Source: DASYXW01 sp035934405
Lineage (GTDB): Bacteria; Acidobacteriota; Terriglobia; UBA7540
NCBI GenBank assembly: GCA_035934405.1
Contig: DASYXW010000047.1
Span: 1-45,936 of the forward strand
Direction of reading: 5' to 3'
DNA: 45,936 nucleotides
Position 1 is the first letter of the stretch; every line of letters begins with the position of its first letter. Position numbers and translations under genes: made by a program. A model generated the notes under the pieces. That model worked only from the letters and a program-made list of their open reading frames with translations. It was not told the origin of the DNA and did not search any database. Positions 7,798-15,790 of this stretch are shown here, one piece after another.

Positions 7798-8847
7798 ATG
7801 ACCGAACTGATCCACAACACGGCGGAAAAACTGCGCCGACAGCAACACCTCACGCGCCACGAGGCGCGTGACGTGATGCGCGAACTGCTCTCAGGCACGG
7901 TGCCGGATGCGGATATCATCACCTTTCTCGTCGCCCTGCGCGACAAAGGCGAGCAGACGGCGGAGCTCGTCGGTTTCGCCGAAGTGATGCGCGCGCGTGC
8001 CGCGGAGCTCCTGCGGGACGCGGACGTTCGCCCGGATGCGCTCGCTAGCACCGGGCCACTGCTCGACACCTGCGGCACCGGCGGCGACGGGCTCGGCACG
8101 TTCAACATCTCGACGGCAACGGCGCTGGTGGCTTGTGCGGCGGGAGTGCGCGTGGCCAAGCATGGCAATCGCTCGATCTCCAGCCGCTGTGGCAGCGCCG
8201 ACGTGCTTGAAGCGCTGGGTGTGAGAATCGACCTGCCGCTCAAACGCATCCCGCAAGGCCTCGAAACCGTGGGCATGGTATTCCTCTTCGCGCCGCACCT
8301 GCATCTCGCCATGAAGCACGTGATGAGCGCGCGCCGCAGCCTCAAGACCAAGACCGTCTTCAATCTGCTCGGGCCGCTCACCAATCCGCTCGGAGCCTCC
8401 GCGCAGCTCGTCGGGGTCTATGACCGCGCCCGCACTGAGATGATGGCGCAGGCGTTCGCCGAGGTCGGAACACTTCGGGCGCTAGTCGTTGCCGGGGCCG
8501 ACGGTATTGACGAGATCTCGACGGTGGGGCCGACGCAGGTGTCGGAGTCCGGTGACGGCACAGTCACGACGCGCGAGATCACGCCGGAAGACTTCGGCAT
8601 CGAGCGTGCCCCGGCCGGAGCGCTCGGGGGCGGCGATCCGGCCACCAACGCGCGATTACTGCGCCAGGTACTCGATGGCCAGCCGGGACCCTACCGCGAC
8701 GCGGTGCTCGCCAACGCCTCCGCCGCCCTGGTGGTGGCGGAGAAGGCAAGCGGCTTACTCGAAGGCGTCGCACTCGCCGCCGAGGCCATTGATTCGGGCA
8801 GGGCGCGGCGAAAGCTTGCGGCGCTCGTGGAATTCACGAACCGATAA
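7798..8847 (+). CDS. trpD: anthranilate phosphoribosyltransferase
   Basis: Second step of tryptophan synthesis: joins anthranilate to PRPP. The 349-residue product has the N-terminal helical domain, the glycine-rich phosphate-binding block DTCGTGGDGLGTFNIST at 90-106, KHGNRSISSRCGSADVLEAL at 121-140 (anthranilate/PRPP site) and FNLLGPLTNP. The open frame nominally begins at 5716, but everything before 7798 is antisense to sucC and sucD. The ATG at 7798, with family similarity starting a few residues later, is the start. It converges on trpG across a 38-base gap and diverges from sucC. No other trp genes are in the window. Confidence 0.96.
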   Translation: MTELIHNTAEKLRRQQHLTRHEARDVMRELLSGTVPDADIITFLVALRDKGEQTAELVGFAEVMRARAAELLRDADVRPDALASTGPLLDTCGTGGDGLGTFNISTATALVACAAGVRVAKHGNRSISSRCGSADVLEALGVRIDLPLKRIPQGLETVGMVFLFAPHLHLAMKHVMSARRSLKTKTVFNLLGPLTNPLGASAQLVGVYDRARTEMMAQAFAEVGTLRALVVAGADGIDEISTVGPTQVSESGDGTVTTREITPEDFGIERAPAGALGGGDPATNARLLRQVLDGQPGPYRDAVLANASAALVVAEKASGLLEGVALAAEAIDSGRARRKLAALVEFTNR

Positions 8848-8885
8848 TGGTGGCCGAGACTTGTGACGCCGATGGTGGCAACCGA

Positions 8886-9449
8886 TCATAGCCGCAGGAA
8901 ATTCGCCAGGAGCTGCTTTCCGGTTTCGGTGAGCACCGACTCCGGATGAAACTGCACGCCTTCGACTTTGGCCTCGCGGTGCCGCAGCCCCATAATGAGA
9001 CCGCTGGGCGTTGTGGCCGACACTTCGAGGCAGGCGGGCAGGCTCTGGCGCTCGACGATGAGCGAGTGATAGCGCGTGGCGGGGAAAGGGTTGGCGAGCC
9101 TGGCGAAGATCGTCTTCCCGTCGTGGGCGATCGGGCTGGTCTTGCCGTGCATAATCTCCGGCGCCCGGACCACCTTGCCCCCGAATGCCTGGCCGATCGC
9201 CTGGTGCCCCAGGCACACTCCCAGGATAGGCACGCGGCCCGCGAAGTGTTGAATCACCTGCAAGCAAATGCCGGCTTCGTCCGGCGTTTTCGGGCCGGGG
9301 GAGATTACGATGCGCTCGGGAGACAGGAACTCGATTTCCTCCACCGTCGTCCGGTCGTTGCGGCGCACCTCGACCACGGCTCCAAGCTCGCCCAAATACT
9401 GCACGAGGTTGTAAGTGAAGGAATCGTAGTTGTCGATCACCAGGATCAT
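8886..9449 (-). CDS. trpG: anthranilate/aminodeoxychorismate synthase glutamine amidotransferase
   Basis: Class I glutamine amidotransferase that supplies ammonia to TrpE (tryptophan) and often also to PabB (folate). The 187-residue product shows DNYDSFTYNLVQYL at 6-19, the nucleophile loop GVCLGHQAIG with Cys79, and the catalytic FHPES with His168 and Glu170. The synthase subunit TrpE/PabB is not nearby. It ends 38 bases from the end of trpD, which faces it, and follows galK by 15 bases on the minus strand. Confidence 0.93.
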   Translation of the reverse strand: MILVIDNYDSFTYNLVQYLGELGAVVEVRRNDRTTVEEIEFLSPERIVISPGPKTPDEAGICLQVIQHFAGRVPILGVCLGHQAIGQAFGGKVVRAPEIMHGKTSPIAHDGKTIFARLANPFPATRYHSLIVERQSLPACLEVSATTPSGLIMGLRHREAKVEGVQFHPESVLTETGKQLLANFLRL

Positions 9450-9464
9450 CGGCGATTCATAAAC

Positions 9465-10625
9465 TCAGATTCTCTCAGCAGCTCCCTCCGCGGCCGCCGA
9501 GACATAAATCTCCGGCGCGCGGCCGGTCTTCTGCTCGTATCCTCGGGCGACGGCGACTTTGAAGCCGTCCACGGCGGTGGTGCGCACTAGATTAATCGTG
9601 CAGCCCCCGAAGCCGCCTCCGGTCATGCGAGCCCCGAAAACGCCGGGTGGTCGCGCCGCCAGGTCTACCAGCAGATCAAGCTCGGCACAGCTCACTTCGA
9701 AATCATCGCGCAGGCTGCGGTGCGACTCACCCATCAGCGCGCCAAAGGCCGCCAGGTCGCCGCGTTCGAGCGCCGCCGCGGCGGCAAGCACCCGGGCGTT
9801 TTCACTGACCACGTGACGGCAGCGGCGATAGACGGCTTCGGGCAGATCGCCGCCGTGCCGCTCCAAATCCTCCCGAGTCACGTCCCGGAGCGCCCGCACG
9901 TGGGGTAGATGCTGAGCGAGAGACCTCACCCCCGCTTCGCATTCCAACCGGCGTTTGTTGTATTCGACGTTGCTCAGTTCACGGCGGACGCCGGTGTGGC
10001 AAATCACCAGGCTCACGTCCGCTGGCAGCGCCAAGAGACGGTATTCGAGCGACCGGCAATCAAGCAGCAGCGCGTGCCCGGCGCGGCCAAAGCAAGACAC
10101 AAACTGATCCATGATGCCGCAGCGCGTGCCCACATACTCATTCTCCGCCTGCTGGCAAAGCCTGGCGAGCTCGATGCGGTCTAGGCGCACACCTGAATTC
10201 GCCAGCAGGGCATACCCAGTGGCAACCTCCAGAGCGGCAGAGGAACCGAGCCCGGCGCCCATCGGAACCTCGCCCGAGATCAGCATATCGGCCCCGCGCA
10301 ATCGGTGGCCAGCCCGCTCGAGCATCACGGCGACCCCGAACACGTAATCGCTCCAATCGGGCCGAAGGCGCGCCGGGCGAGCGTCCAAATCGAATTCCGC
10401 GCTCTCAGAGAAGCTCCCGGAATAGACCTTGAGCTTGCGATCCGAGCGCGAGCCGACGGCCACCCAGGTGCGGAGGCCGATCGCGGCGGGCATGACGAAC
10501 CCGTCGTTGTAATCGGTATGCTCGCCAATCAGGTTCACCCTGCCGGGCGCGCTGTAGATGCGTGGCCGCTGGGCGTACATTGCCTCGAAACGCTTACTTT
10601 GTCCGATCCAAGCAATAATCAACAC
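9465..10625 (-). CDS. galK: galactokinase
   Basis: Phosphorylates galactose to galactose-1-phosphate, the entry to the Leloir pathway. GHMP-kinase fold, 386 residues with the GTG at 10625. The substrate motif APGRVNLIGEHTDYNDGF is at 26-43, ATP motif PMGAGLGSSAA at 121-131, the IMDQF segment with the likely catalytic Asp173, and TGGGFGGC at 335-342. The start is uncertain. An ATG at 10580 exists, but RFEAMYAQRPRIY before APGR looks like the usual N-terminal helix, so I keep the longer form; AGGAG overlaps the GTG itself. galT, galE and galM are not adjacent. It precedes trpG by 15 bases. Confidence 0.94.
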   Translation of the reverse strand: MLIIAWIGQSKRFEAMYAQRPRIYSAPGRVNLIGEHTDYNDGFVMPAAIGLRTWVAVGSRSDRKLKVYSGSFSESAEFDLDARPARLRPDWSDYVFGVAVMLERAGHRLRGADMLISGEVPMGAGLGSSAALEVATGYALLANSGVRLDRIELARLCQQAENEYVGTRCGIMDQFVSCFGRAGHALLLDCRSLEYRLLALPADVSLVICHTGVRRELSNVEYNKRRLECEAGVRSLAQHLPHVRALRDVTREDLERHGGDLPEAVYRRCRHVVSENARVLAAAAALERGDLAAFGALMGESHRSLRDDFEVSCAELDLLVDLAARPPGVFGARMTGGGFGGCTINLVRTTAVDGFKVAVARGYEQKTGRAPEIYVSAAAEGAAERI

Positions 10626-10685
10626 TCCTGTATTCTTGGCCGCCCTAGGGGTTATAGTCTACCCATGGAAATGCCCCAGGAAACC

Positions 10686-10853
10686 TCAAAGGGACAGACG
10701 CAATTTGCCGAACAGGTACAAGAGCAATAGAACGAGCAGGACTACCCCAACGATCCCGATGCCTCCACCCGAACACCATCTCCGATAACCATAATAGCCT
10801 CCGCCCCCGCCAAACACGAGCACCAAGACGACAATAAGGAGGATCAGTGACAT
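10686..10853 (-). CDS. 55-residue hydrophobic Gly-rich microprotein
   Basis: Reading the minus strand from the ATG at 10853 gives 55 residues. There is a hydrophobic helix (MSLILLIVVLVLVF), a glycine/tyrosine turn (GGGGGYYGYRRW), a second glycine patch, and a second hydrophobic helix (IGIVGVVLLVLLLLYLFG) with a basic end. This layout resembles DUF3309-type small membrane proteins common in Acidobacteriota and Proteobacteria; the assignment is from memory of the pattern. No strong ribosome site is visible. It lies 60 bases before galK on the same strand and is bounded by the accessory scar. Confidence 0.55.
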   Translation of the reverse strand: MSLILLIVVLVLVFGGGGGYYGYRRWCSGGGIGIVGVVLLVLLLLYLFGKLRLSL

Positions 10854-10904
10854 GGGAAGAGGGTGTCCGAGATTCGTTGGAGGTGAGCGGCGGCCCGGTT
10901 CATT

Positions 10905-11210
10905 TTACGCCACCCTTTGCTGCGATGAAGCTGGATTTTCCTCCCAGGCTGCTTTCAACATCCACAGGTCCCGGCAGCCCCTAATCCTGCGAAAATGCTT
11001 TTCGGTCAGGAGCAAGGCCGCGGCGGCCCAGCGCAAGACCATCTGCCCGTCCCGCCACCGACAGACTCGCCGGGTGCGGAGCTTCACGCCGCTGTGCGGG
11101 CTTTCGATAATATTGGCCGTGACCCGGCAGCGAGCCAGGCGGGGCGGCAGCCCCAAACGGTTCACCGTGAATATCTCCGCCAAGCCTTCCCGTAAGCTCG
11201 CCGCCGCGGC
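10905..11210 (-). pseudogene. IS256-like (Mutator family) transposase, C-terminal remnant
   Basis: The last ~100 residues of the minus-strand frame resemble the C-terminus of IS256-family transposases: ASLREGLAEIFTVNRLGL, then TANIIESPHSGVKLRTRR, CRWRDGQMVLRWAAAALL and TEKHFRRIRGCRDLWMLKAA, then a stop at 10905. The DDE catalytic core and the N-terminus are absent. Just upstream (11216-11280) a dispersed repeat appears to interrupt the transposase frame, with possible transposase-like residues (EAQVATWL) beyond it. It is a dead fragment marking a past insertion and rearrangement between the microprotein and the FecR-like gene. The family call is from recalled motifs. Confidence 0.65.
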
Positions 11211-11215
11211 GGGAG

Positions 11216-11280
11216 AGAGCCCTGTCCTGAGCGCAGCAAAGGGTAACGAGCGTAGCGAGTCGGATAAAGGAGGGCTTTCG
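11216..11280. repeat. dispersed repeat inserted in the transposase remnant
   Basis: A ~60-base element reading GAGAGCCCTGTCCTGAGCG, then GCAGCAAAGGGTAACGAGCG, ending GGAGGGCTTTC. Its ends carry short inverted AGCCCT/AGGGCT arms. It splits what appears to be transposase coding sequence, and belongs to the loose family of CCTGAGC...AAGGG repeats also seen at 1530-1550. Confidence 0.5.
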
Positions 11281-11394
11281 ACAGCCGTTAACCACGTCGC
11301 CACTTGCGCCTCCGCCCCGCGCGGAGTAGCCTTGCTTCGCCGCCGTGCGGCCGCCGTCGCAAGTGAAACGCTCGACGCGAAAGGACACTCAGCC

Positions 11395-12291
11395 ATGAAG
11401 AACGCAAAATCGCACCTCGATTGGGGGACTTGCATCCTGGCTTTGCTCGTGGGGCTCGTTGCGACCCCATCGGCGCAGGCGCAGACCTTCAAAGTGATCC
11501 ACAGTTTTTCCGGCTTCAGGGACGCGGTTGATCCACCCGCGTTGACGCCGACTGGCTCGAGTGTTGTCGGCGTGCTTGGTAGTTCGCGTAATGCAAGGTT
11601 GGGGGGCGACTCACCTCCAGCCAACCAGGTAATTCTCGACGGAGACCAGCTGACAGTTCGGGATGGCACTGCGAACCTGACACTTGTTGGAGGGAGCCGA
11701 ATCCTGGTTGGCGGTCACACGGACGTGTCGTTTCATCGAGACAGCAGACGAGTGGTAACAGACATTTCTAGGGGCAGGCTCGAGTTCTTCAATCCTGGAA
11801 AATCAGCCTTGTTGGCGCGCCTGGACGCCGGGAATCTCTCCATAACGGCGGGATCTGGAGGCGAGAGCTTGGGCGAGGTCGTCGTCACGCTCCACGCAAT
11901 GATTGTCTCGGCCTTGCGAGGCTCGTTACACATCGAAGGGGCCGACGGTGCCTTCGATGTGCCTCAAGGTAAAGAAGTTCTGCTGGCCCGAAAATTGGTA
12001 GGTTCACGATCAAAAACAGTGGATGAGTTTCCCGCCCTCGCCGGGGTACGGCTGATAGAAGCCAACCATGATGCCTCCCACAACGCTCTGAAGCACTTGT
12101 GCACGGTAGAAGAGCACTTCGAGCATGATCCCTTTGATGCGTTGCTCGACGATATCTGCGACAAACATCAAGACAAGATCAAGCAGTTGTGCGCCGACGA
12201 AGCCAAGGACGACCTCAGACCGAGTCCTTACCTTCCCGAGCGTAGTTCACTAGATCAAGCAGTCGACAATCTCTGCGCCGAGCCGCGCTAG
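11395..12291 (+). CDS. secreted FecR-like protein with a GloVer-type leader (probable chimera)
   Basis: A 298-residue secreted protein. Residues 1-31 are a signal peptide (MKNAKSHLDW, hydrophobic core, cleavage near AQAQ). The next residues, TFKVIHSFSGFRDAVDPPA, look like the opening of Acidobacteriota GloVer tandem-repeat proteins, but no repeats follow. Residues ~70-210 form a beta-rich region (ILVGGHTDVSFHRDSRR, ITAGSGGESLGEVVVTL, GADGAFDVPQGKEVLL) like a FecR-type periplasmic domain. The C-terminus is acidic and helical with spaced cysteines (HLC, DDIC, KQLC, DNLC). The long upstream open frame is antisense to the transposase remnant, so the ATG at 11395 is the start. Codon use from about 11550 looks less GC-rich than the neighbours. 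No sigma factor or TonB receptor is adjacent. Confidence 0.6.
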   Translation: MKNAKSHLDWGTCILALLVGLVATPSAQAQTFKVIHSFSGFRDAVDPPALTPTGSSVVGVLGSSRNARLGGDSPPANQVILDGDQLTVRDGTANLTLVGGSRILVGGHTDVSFHRDSRRVVTDISRGRLEFFNPGKSALLARLDAGNLSITAGSGGESLGEVVVTLHAMIVSALRGSLHIEGADGAFDVPQGKEVLLARKLVGSRSKTVDEFPALAGVRLIEANHDASHNALKHLCTVEEHFEHDPFDALLDDICDKHQDKIKQLCADEAKDDLRPSPYLPERSSLDQAVDNLCAEPR

Positions 12292-12758
12292 GTTTTCATT
12301 TTCACTAAAAGGTTTTCCTGTGATAAATGCAACCGACGTAGTAATTTACACCAAAGACACTGAAGCAGATCGCGCTTTTTTGGGACGGGCGTGGCGCCGC
12401 GTCTACGCCACCCACCATTTACCACTTGACAAACTCCGCGCCCTCGTTGTACCATTCCGGTGTCGCGAGAAATGGTGTGCCTCCCGCAGCTTCGAATCGT
12501 GCCCGTTCAACTCCCGAACCCGCGACGAATGAAGCCAATCAAAGCCAATCGACTTAAAGTCTTTGATTTTAATGTGATAGCAAGAAATCACAGGAAACGA
12601 GGCAAACCGAATTATCTGCTTGTTTATCATTCGATTAGCGCCATTTTACCGGCAATTTTCGAGAAGTTAGTACCGAGAGCCTGTCCCTCGAAGCTGGAAT
12701 GTGATTCAGAATCAACAAGCTCCATGTATGCACTGCCAATTCGAAGGGGCGGGCGCTG
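12292..12758. other. AT-richer gap with a gene fragment, no intact gene
   Basis: This 467-base gap holds the VOC-like stub described separately and then a stretch (about 12540-12700) visibly richer in A and T than its surroundings. Short open frames on both strands show no family similarity, ribosome site or membrane pattern. Together with the transposase remnant and the chimeric gene it reads as an accessory scar. Confidence 0.5.
12320..12382 (+). pseudogene. N-terminal stub of a VOC/glyoxalase-fold protein
   Basis: From a GTG at 12320 the frame reads MINATDVVIYTKDTEADRAF, which resembles the first beta-strand and helix of vicinal-oxygen-chelate (glyoxalase/bleomycin-resistance) proteins. 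After about residue 21 the similarity stops and the frame continues as unrelated arginine-rich sequence until a stop at 12532. The remaining ~100 residues of a VOC domain are missing. The call rests on one short block, so it is tentative. Confidence 0.4.
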
Positions 12759-14171
12759 ATGGCAACCGCTCCCCAACCCCTCACCGGAAGCTTCTGGCAG
12801 GATGTCCGCGCCATGGCCCGCAACACCGACCGACCCGGCTGGCGGCGGTTCTTCCTGGCGCTCTTCGGCCTCACCTTTTCATTCTTCCTCGCCCTGTACT
12901 CCACCGCCCTGCGCGAGGCCGGAAACTTTCGCCTGGGCGCCGCCGTGGCCGTGCTTTCGCTCCTAGTGGCCGGGTTTGTCGCCCTGAAGACGGTGCCGTT
13001 CCTCGCCCGGCGAACTTCGCTCGACCGCTGGATGGTGAAGATCGAGTATGAGCTGACGCGCGAGGGATTGGTCTACCTCGGCGTCATCGCGGTCATCGTG
13101 ATCGCGGCGCTCAACACCGGCAACAACCTGCTCTTCATGGTCCTTGCGAGCCTCCTTGCCGGCATCCTGGTCTCCGGCATCCTCTCGAAGATTGTGCTCT
13201 CGGGCTTGGAGATCGATTTCACCCTGCCGGAACACATCTTTGCCGGCGACCCGGTGGCCGGACGGCTCGAACTCCGCAACCGCAAGTGGCTGTTCCCCTC
13301 TTTTTCGGTCACCATCTCCATCCCCGCTCCAGCAAAAGGCCGCCACGCCCGCAGCGCCGTGGACCCGGCCGCGATCGGGCTAGCCGACGCGCGCGCGTTA
13401 CCCATGTTGCCTACTTACTTAGCCTACATTCCTCGTCGAGCCTCCGCCGTCCGCCCGGTCGAGCTGGCCTTCGCCCGCCGCGGGCGGTACACCCAGCAGG
13501 GTTTCCGAATCGGCACGAAATTCCCCTTTGGGTTGCTGGGCAAGCGGCGCGAGGCGCCGCTCGGCCGCGACATCATCGCTCTGCCGAGCGTGCAGCCGAC
13601 GGAGGAGTTCTACGAGATCCTGCCGCTCCTGACGGGCGAGCTTGAAAGCGATATGAAGGGGCGCGGCCACGACCTCTACGCCATCCGCGACTACCAGGAG
13701 AGCGACTCGGCGCGCCACGTGGACTGGAAGGCCACAGCCAAGGCGTGCGACCTCAAGGTGCGCGAGTTTACCCGCGAGGACGAGCGCCGCGTGGTGCTGG
13801 TGTTCGATTCACGCCTCGCGGCGGCCGACCAGCCAAGCCTCGCGAAGTTTGAAAAAGCCGTCAATTTCTGCGCCTGTCTCGCCTGGCACTTCTACGAGAT
13901 CAACGCCCAAATGGAGTTTGTGACCGACGGCTTCGTGAGTGGTTGCGGGCACGCATCGGAAACCGTCTATCCCGCGCTCGAAAAGCTGGCGCTCATCGAG
14001 CCGCGCCTCGTCGGCTTGCCCGGCCCGTCAGGCCCATCCGGCGACGACGTGCTCTCGCGCCTCGGGTCAGGCGACCGCGGCTTTCACATCATCCTCACCA
14101 GCCAGCCGCGCGGCTCGATTCCCACGCATTTGTGGGGGTCGTCTTATATGGTTTTCTTCGATTCATTGTGA
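12759..14171 (+). CDS. DUF58 domain-containing membrane protein
   Basis: A 470-residue protein with membrane helices near residues 31-49, 58-80 and 104-145, followed by a soluble region. It contains the DUF58 signature GRGHDLYAIRDYQESDSARH at 301-320, continuing into VDWKATAKACDLKVREF, then a von Willebrand A-like strand RRVVLVFDS. DUF58 proteins usually sit beside a MoxR AAA ATPase and a transglutaminase-like protein, and are thought to act in assembly or stress processes at the membrane. Neither partner is here, so this copy is isolated. A PGPSGPSG insert near residue 426 is a small low-complexity addition. Confidence 0.9.
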   Translation: MATAPQPLTGSFWQDVRAMARNTDRPGWRRFFLALFGLTFSFFLALYSTALREAGNFRLGAAVAVLSLLVAGFVALKTVPFLARRTSLDRWMVKIEYELTREGLVYLGVIAVIVIAALNTGNNLLFMVLASLLAGILVSGILSKIVLSGLEIDFTLPEHIFAGDPVAGRLELRNRKWLFPSFSVTISIPAPAKGRHARSAVDPAAIGLADARALPMLPTYLAYIPRRASAVRPVELAFARRGRYTQQGFRIGTKFPFGLLGKRREAPLGRDIIALPSVQPTEEFYEILPLLTGELESDMKGRGHDLYAIRDYQESDSARHVDWKATAKACDLKVREFTREDERRVVLVFDSRLAAADQPSLAKFEKAVNFCACLAWHFYEINAQMEFVTDGFVSGCGHASETVYPALEKLALIEPRLVGLPGPSGPSGDDVLSRLGSGDRGFHIILTSQPRGSIPTHLWGSSYMVFFDSL

Positions 14172-14280
14172 GAGAAGTGGGTCAGTATTTCAGTCGGTCA
14201 GTACTTCAGCCCAACCAGACACAGCCCGTCCGGCACACGGCTTGATCATCCTGACATAACCGAACTACTGAGATACTGAC
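14172..14280. repeat. CAGTA/TTCAG micro-repeat tract
   Basis: The short gap between the convergent DUF58 and SnoaL-like genes is made of degenerate units such as GTCAGTATTTCAGTCGGTCAG and CTGAGATACTGACTCACTGA. The tract runs up to and includes the stop codon of the minus-strand gene, so the last residues of that protein may be repeat-derived. Confidence 0.55.
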
Positions 14281-14739
14281 TCACTGAACCACTGAGGTGT
14301 GATCGTGAATGATTCTCCAGCCTTCGGGGAACTTGCGGAACACCAGAGTAAATACGCCGCCGGGACGGTCCTTGGCGCGTTCGAGTTGCCACTGGCCGAG
14401 CACCAGCGCGGCATCAGGCGCAAGCACGTTGATCTCGAGATCAGAAAAAGTCAGGTGGCCCATCGCAGCGCGGTCAGGATACTGGCGGCGGTAACGATCG
14501 AGCACCGCCTGCCAGCCGCGCAGGACGCCCTGCGAGCCGACAAACTCGGTCTTCTCCGACTTCCAATAGCCCTGCATAAAGGCATTCACGTCGCCGCGAT
14601 TCCACGCCGCCACCTGAGCGTCCAGTACGGCGCGGATTTGCGAGTCTTGCCCCGGCGGCGCGGCGGCGTTCCGCCGCGCTGCCGCGAGCGTCGCCACTCC
14701 AAGCAACGCCGCGAGAAAGCACAGCCTGGTTCGTTTCAT
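14281..14739 (-). CDS. secreted SnoaL-like/DUF4440 (NTF2-fold) protein
   Basis: A 152-residue protein with a signal peptide (MKRTRLCFLAALLGVATLAAA) and one NTF2-like domain. AVLDAQVAAWNRGDVNAFMQGYW is the usual first helix, then FVGSQGVLRGWQAVLDRYRR, and the closing strands VLGQWQLER, FTLVFRKFPEGWRIIHDHTS. These match the DUF4440/SnoaL-like ketosteroid-isomerase-fold group, whose substrates vary, so no reaction is assigned. The ATG at 14739 is chosen over 14784 because it begins the signal peptide. Its stop lies in the micro-repeat tract. Confidence 0.82.
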   Translation of the reverse strand: MKRTRLCFLAALLGVATLAAARRNAAAPPGQDSQIRAVLDAQVAAWNRGDVNAFMQGYWKSEKTEFVGSQGVLRGWQAVLDRYRRQYPDRAAMGHLTFSDLEINVLAPDAALVLGQWQLERAKDRPGGVFTLVFRKFPEGWRIIHDHTSVVQ

Positions 14740-14796
14740 TCGCCCATCCTTTGCGCCCACCCGTGGGCGTTCAGTGCCCGGCAAGGCGCTCCACCT

Positions 14797-15777
14797 TCAG
14801 CCGAGCCGTTGCCGCGCCAGGATCACGGCGCCGAGCGCCCCGGCATTGTCACCCAGCGCGGCCGGCACCACCTTCACGCGCCGCAGATCGTCAGGGCGCA
14901 GGAAGTACTCGAGCGCCGTCGCCCGGATGGGCGCGACGAAGCTCTCGCCCAGCCGCGCCGCCAGGCCTCCGCCAATCACCACGCGCTCCGGCCCGAGCAG
15001 GTTCACCATGTTCGAGACCAGAACGCCGAGGTAGTACTCGGCGCGCTGCATCACTTCGCGCATCAGCGGATCGTGCTTCTTGAGCGCCGCGTGGATCACG
15101 CTGCTGGTCATGCGCGGTTTGTTCTTTCTCTTCATGATATCGAGCACCACGCTCTTGCGGCCGGCCTTGATCGCCGCGCGCACGTCGCGCTCCATCGCCG
15201 TGCGGCTGGCCAGGGCTTCGGCGTGGCCGCGGCGCCCGCAACTGCACACCGGGCCGTCCACCACGAGAACCGTGTGGCCCACTTCGCCGGCGCCTCCGTG
15301 ACTGCCTTCATAGAGTTTCCCCCGGCTGATGATGCCGCCGCCGATTCCCGTGCCGACCCAAATCCCCACCATCTCCTGGGTCTTTCCGCCGGCGCCGAGC
15401 GCGTGCTCTCCCATTACGCCCACGTTCACGTCGTTGTCCACCATCACCGGAACGCGCAGCAGCTTCTTGAGGTCGCGTCCGAGCGGCACTTCCTTCCAGC
15501 CGAGGTTCGGCGCCTCGTGAACCACACCGCGCTTCGGGTCGATGGCCCCCGGCGCGCCAATGCCGACGCCGCGCAAGTTGTGCCGCGTCCGTCCTGCCGC
15601 GTTGACAGCCTGGATCACCAGGCCGGCGATGTCCCCAATCACCCGGTCCGGCCGCAGCGACGCCCGGGTGGGCAATTTCTCTTCCGCCAGGATTCGGTGC
15701 CGCGCGTCCACGGCCAGCGCCTTGATGCTGGTGCCGCCGAGATCAATTCCCACGTAGACGTCATTCTTAGATGGCAT
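14797..15777 (-). CDS. ROK family sugar kinase (glucokinase-like)
   Basis: ATP-dependent kinase of the ROK family, most likely acting on glucose or a related hexose. The 326-residue product has the phosphate-1 motif DLGGTSIKA at 12-20, GAPGAID, the catalytic region DNDVN (114-118), GTGIGGGI at 142-149, EVGH at 165-168 and the zinc-site region CSCGRRGHAE at 178-187. In the classical ROK zinc motif the position after the second glycine is cysteine; here it is histidine, which may still bind metal. The upstream open frame to 16002 is antisense to proline dehydrogenase, so the ATG at 15777 is the start. It follows that gene by 13 bases, suggesting co-transcription. Confidence 0.9.
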   Translation of the reverse strand: MPSKNDVYVGIDLGGTSIKALAVDARHRILAEEKLPTRASLRPDRVIGDIAGLVIQAVNAAGRTRHNLRGVGIGAPGAIDPKRGVVHEAPNLGWKEVPLGRDLKKLLRVPVMVDNDVNVGVMGEHALGAGGKTQEMVGIWVGTGIGGGIISRGKLYEGSHGGAGEVGHTVLVVDGPVCSCGRRGHAEALASRTAMERDVRAAIKAGRKSVVLDIMKRKNKPRMTSSVIHAALKKHDPLMREVMQRAEYYLGVLVSNMVNLLGPERVVIGGGLAARLGESFVAPIRATALEYFLRPDDLRRVKVVPAALGDNAGALGAVILARQRLG

Positions 15778-15790
15778 CCGTTCTCCTTCA

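Noticed and set aside
10852..11394. Upstream extension of the FecR-like gene
   Set aside because: It is antisense to the transposase remnant, and a clear signal peptide begins at 11395.
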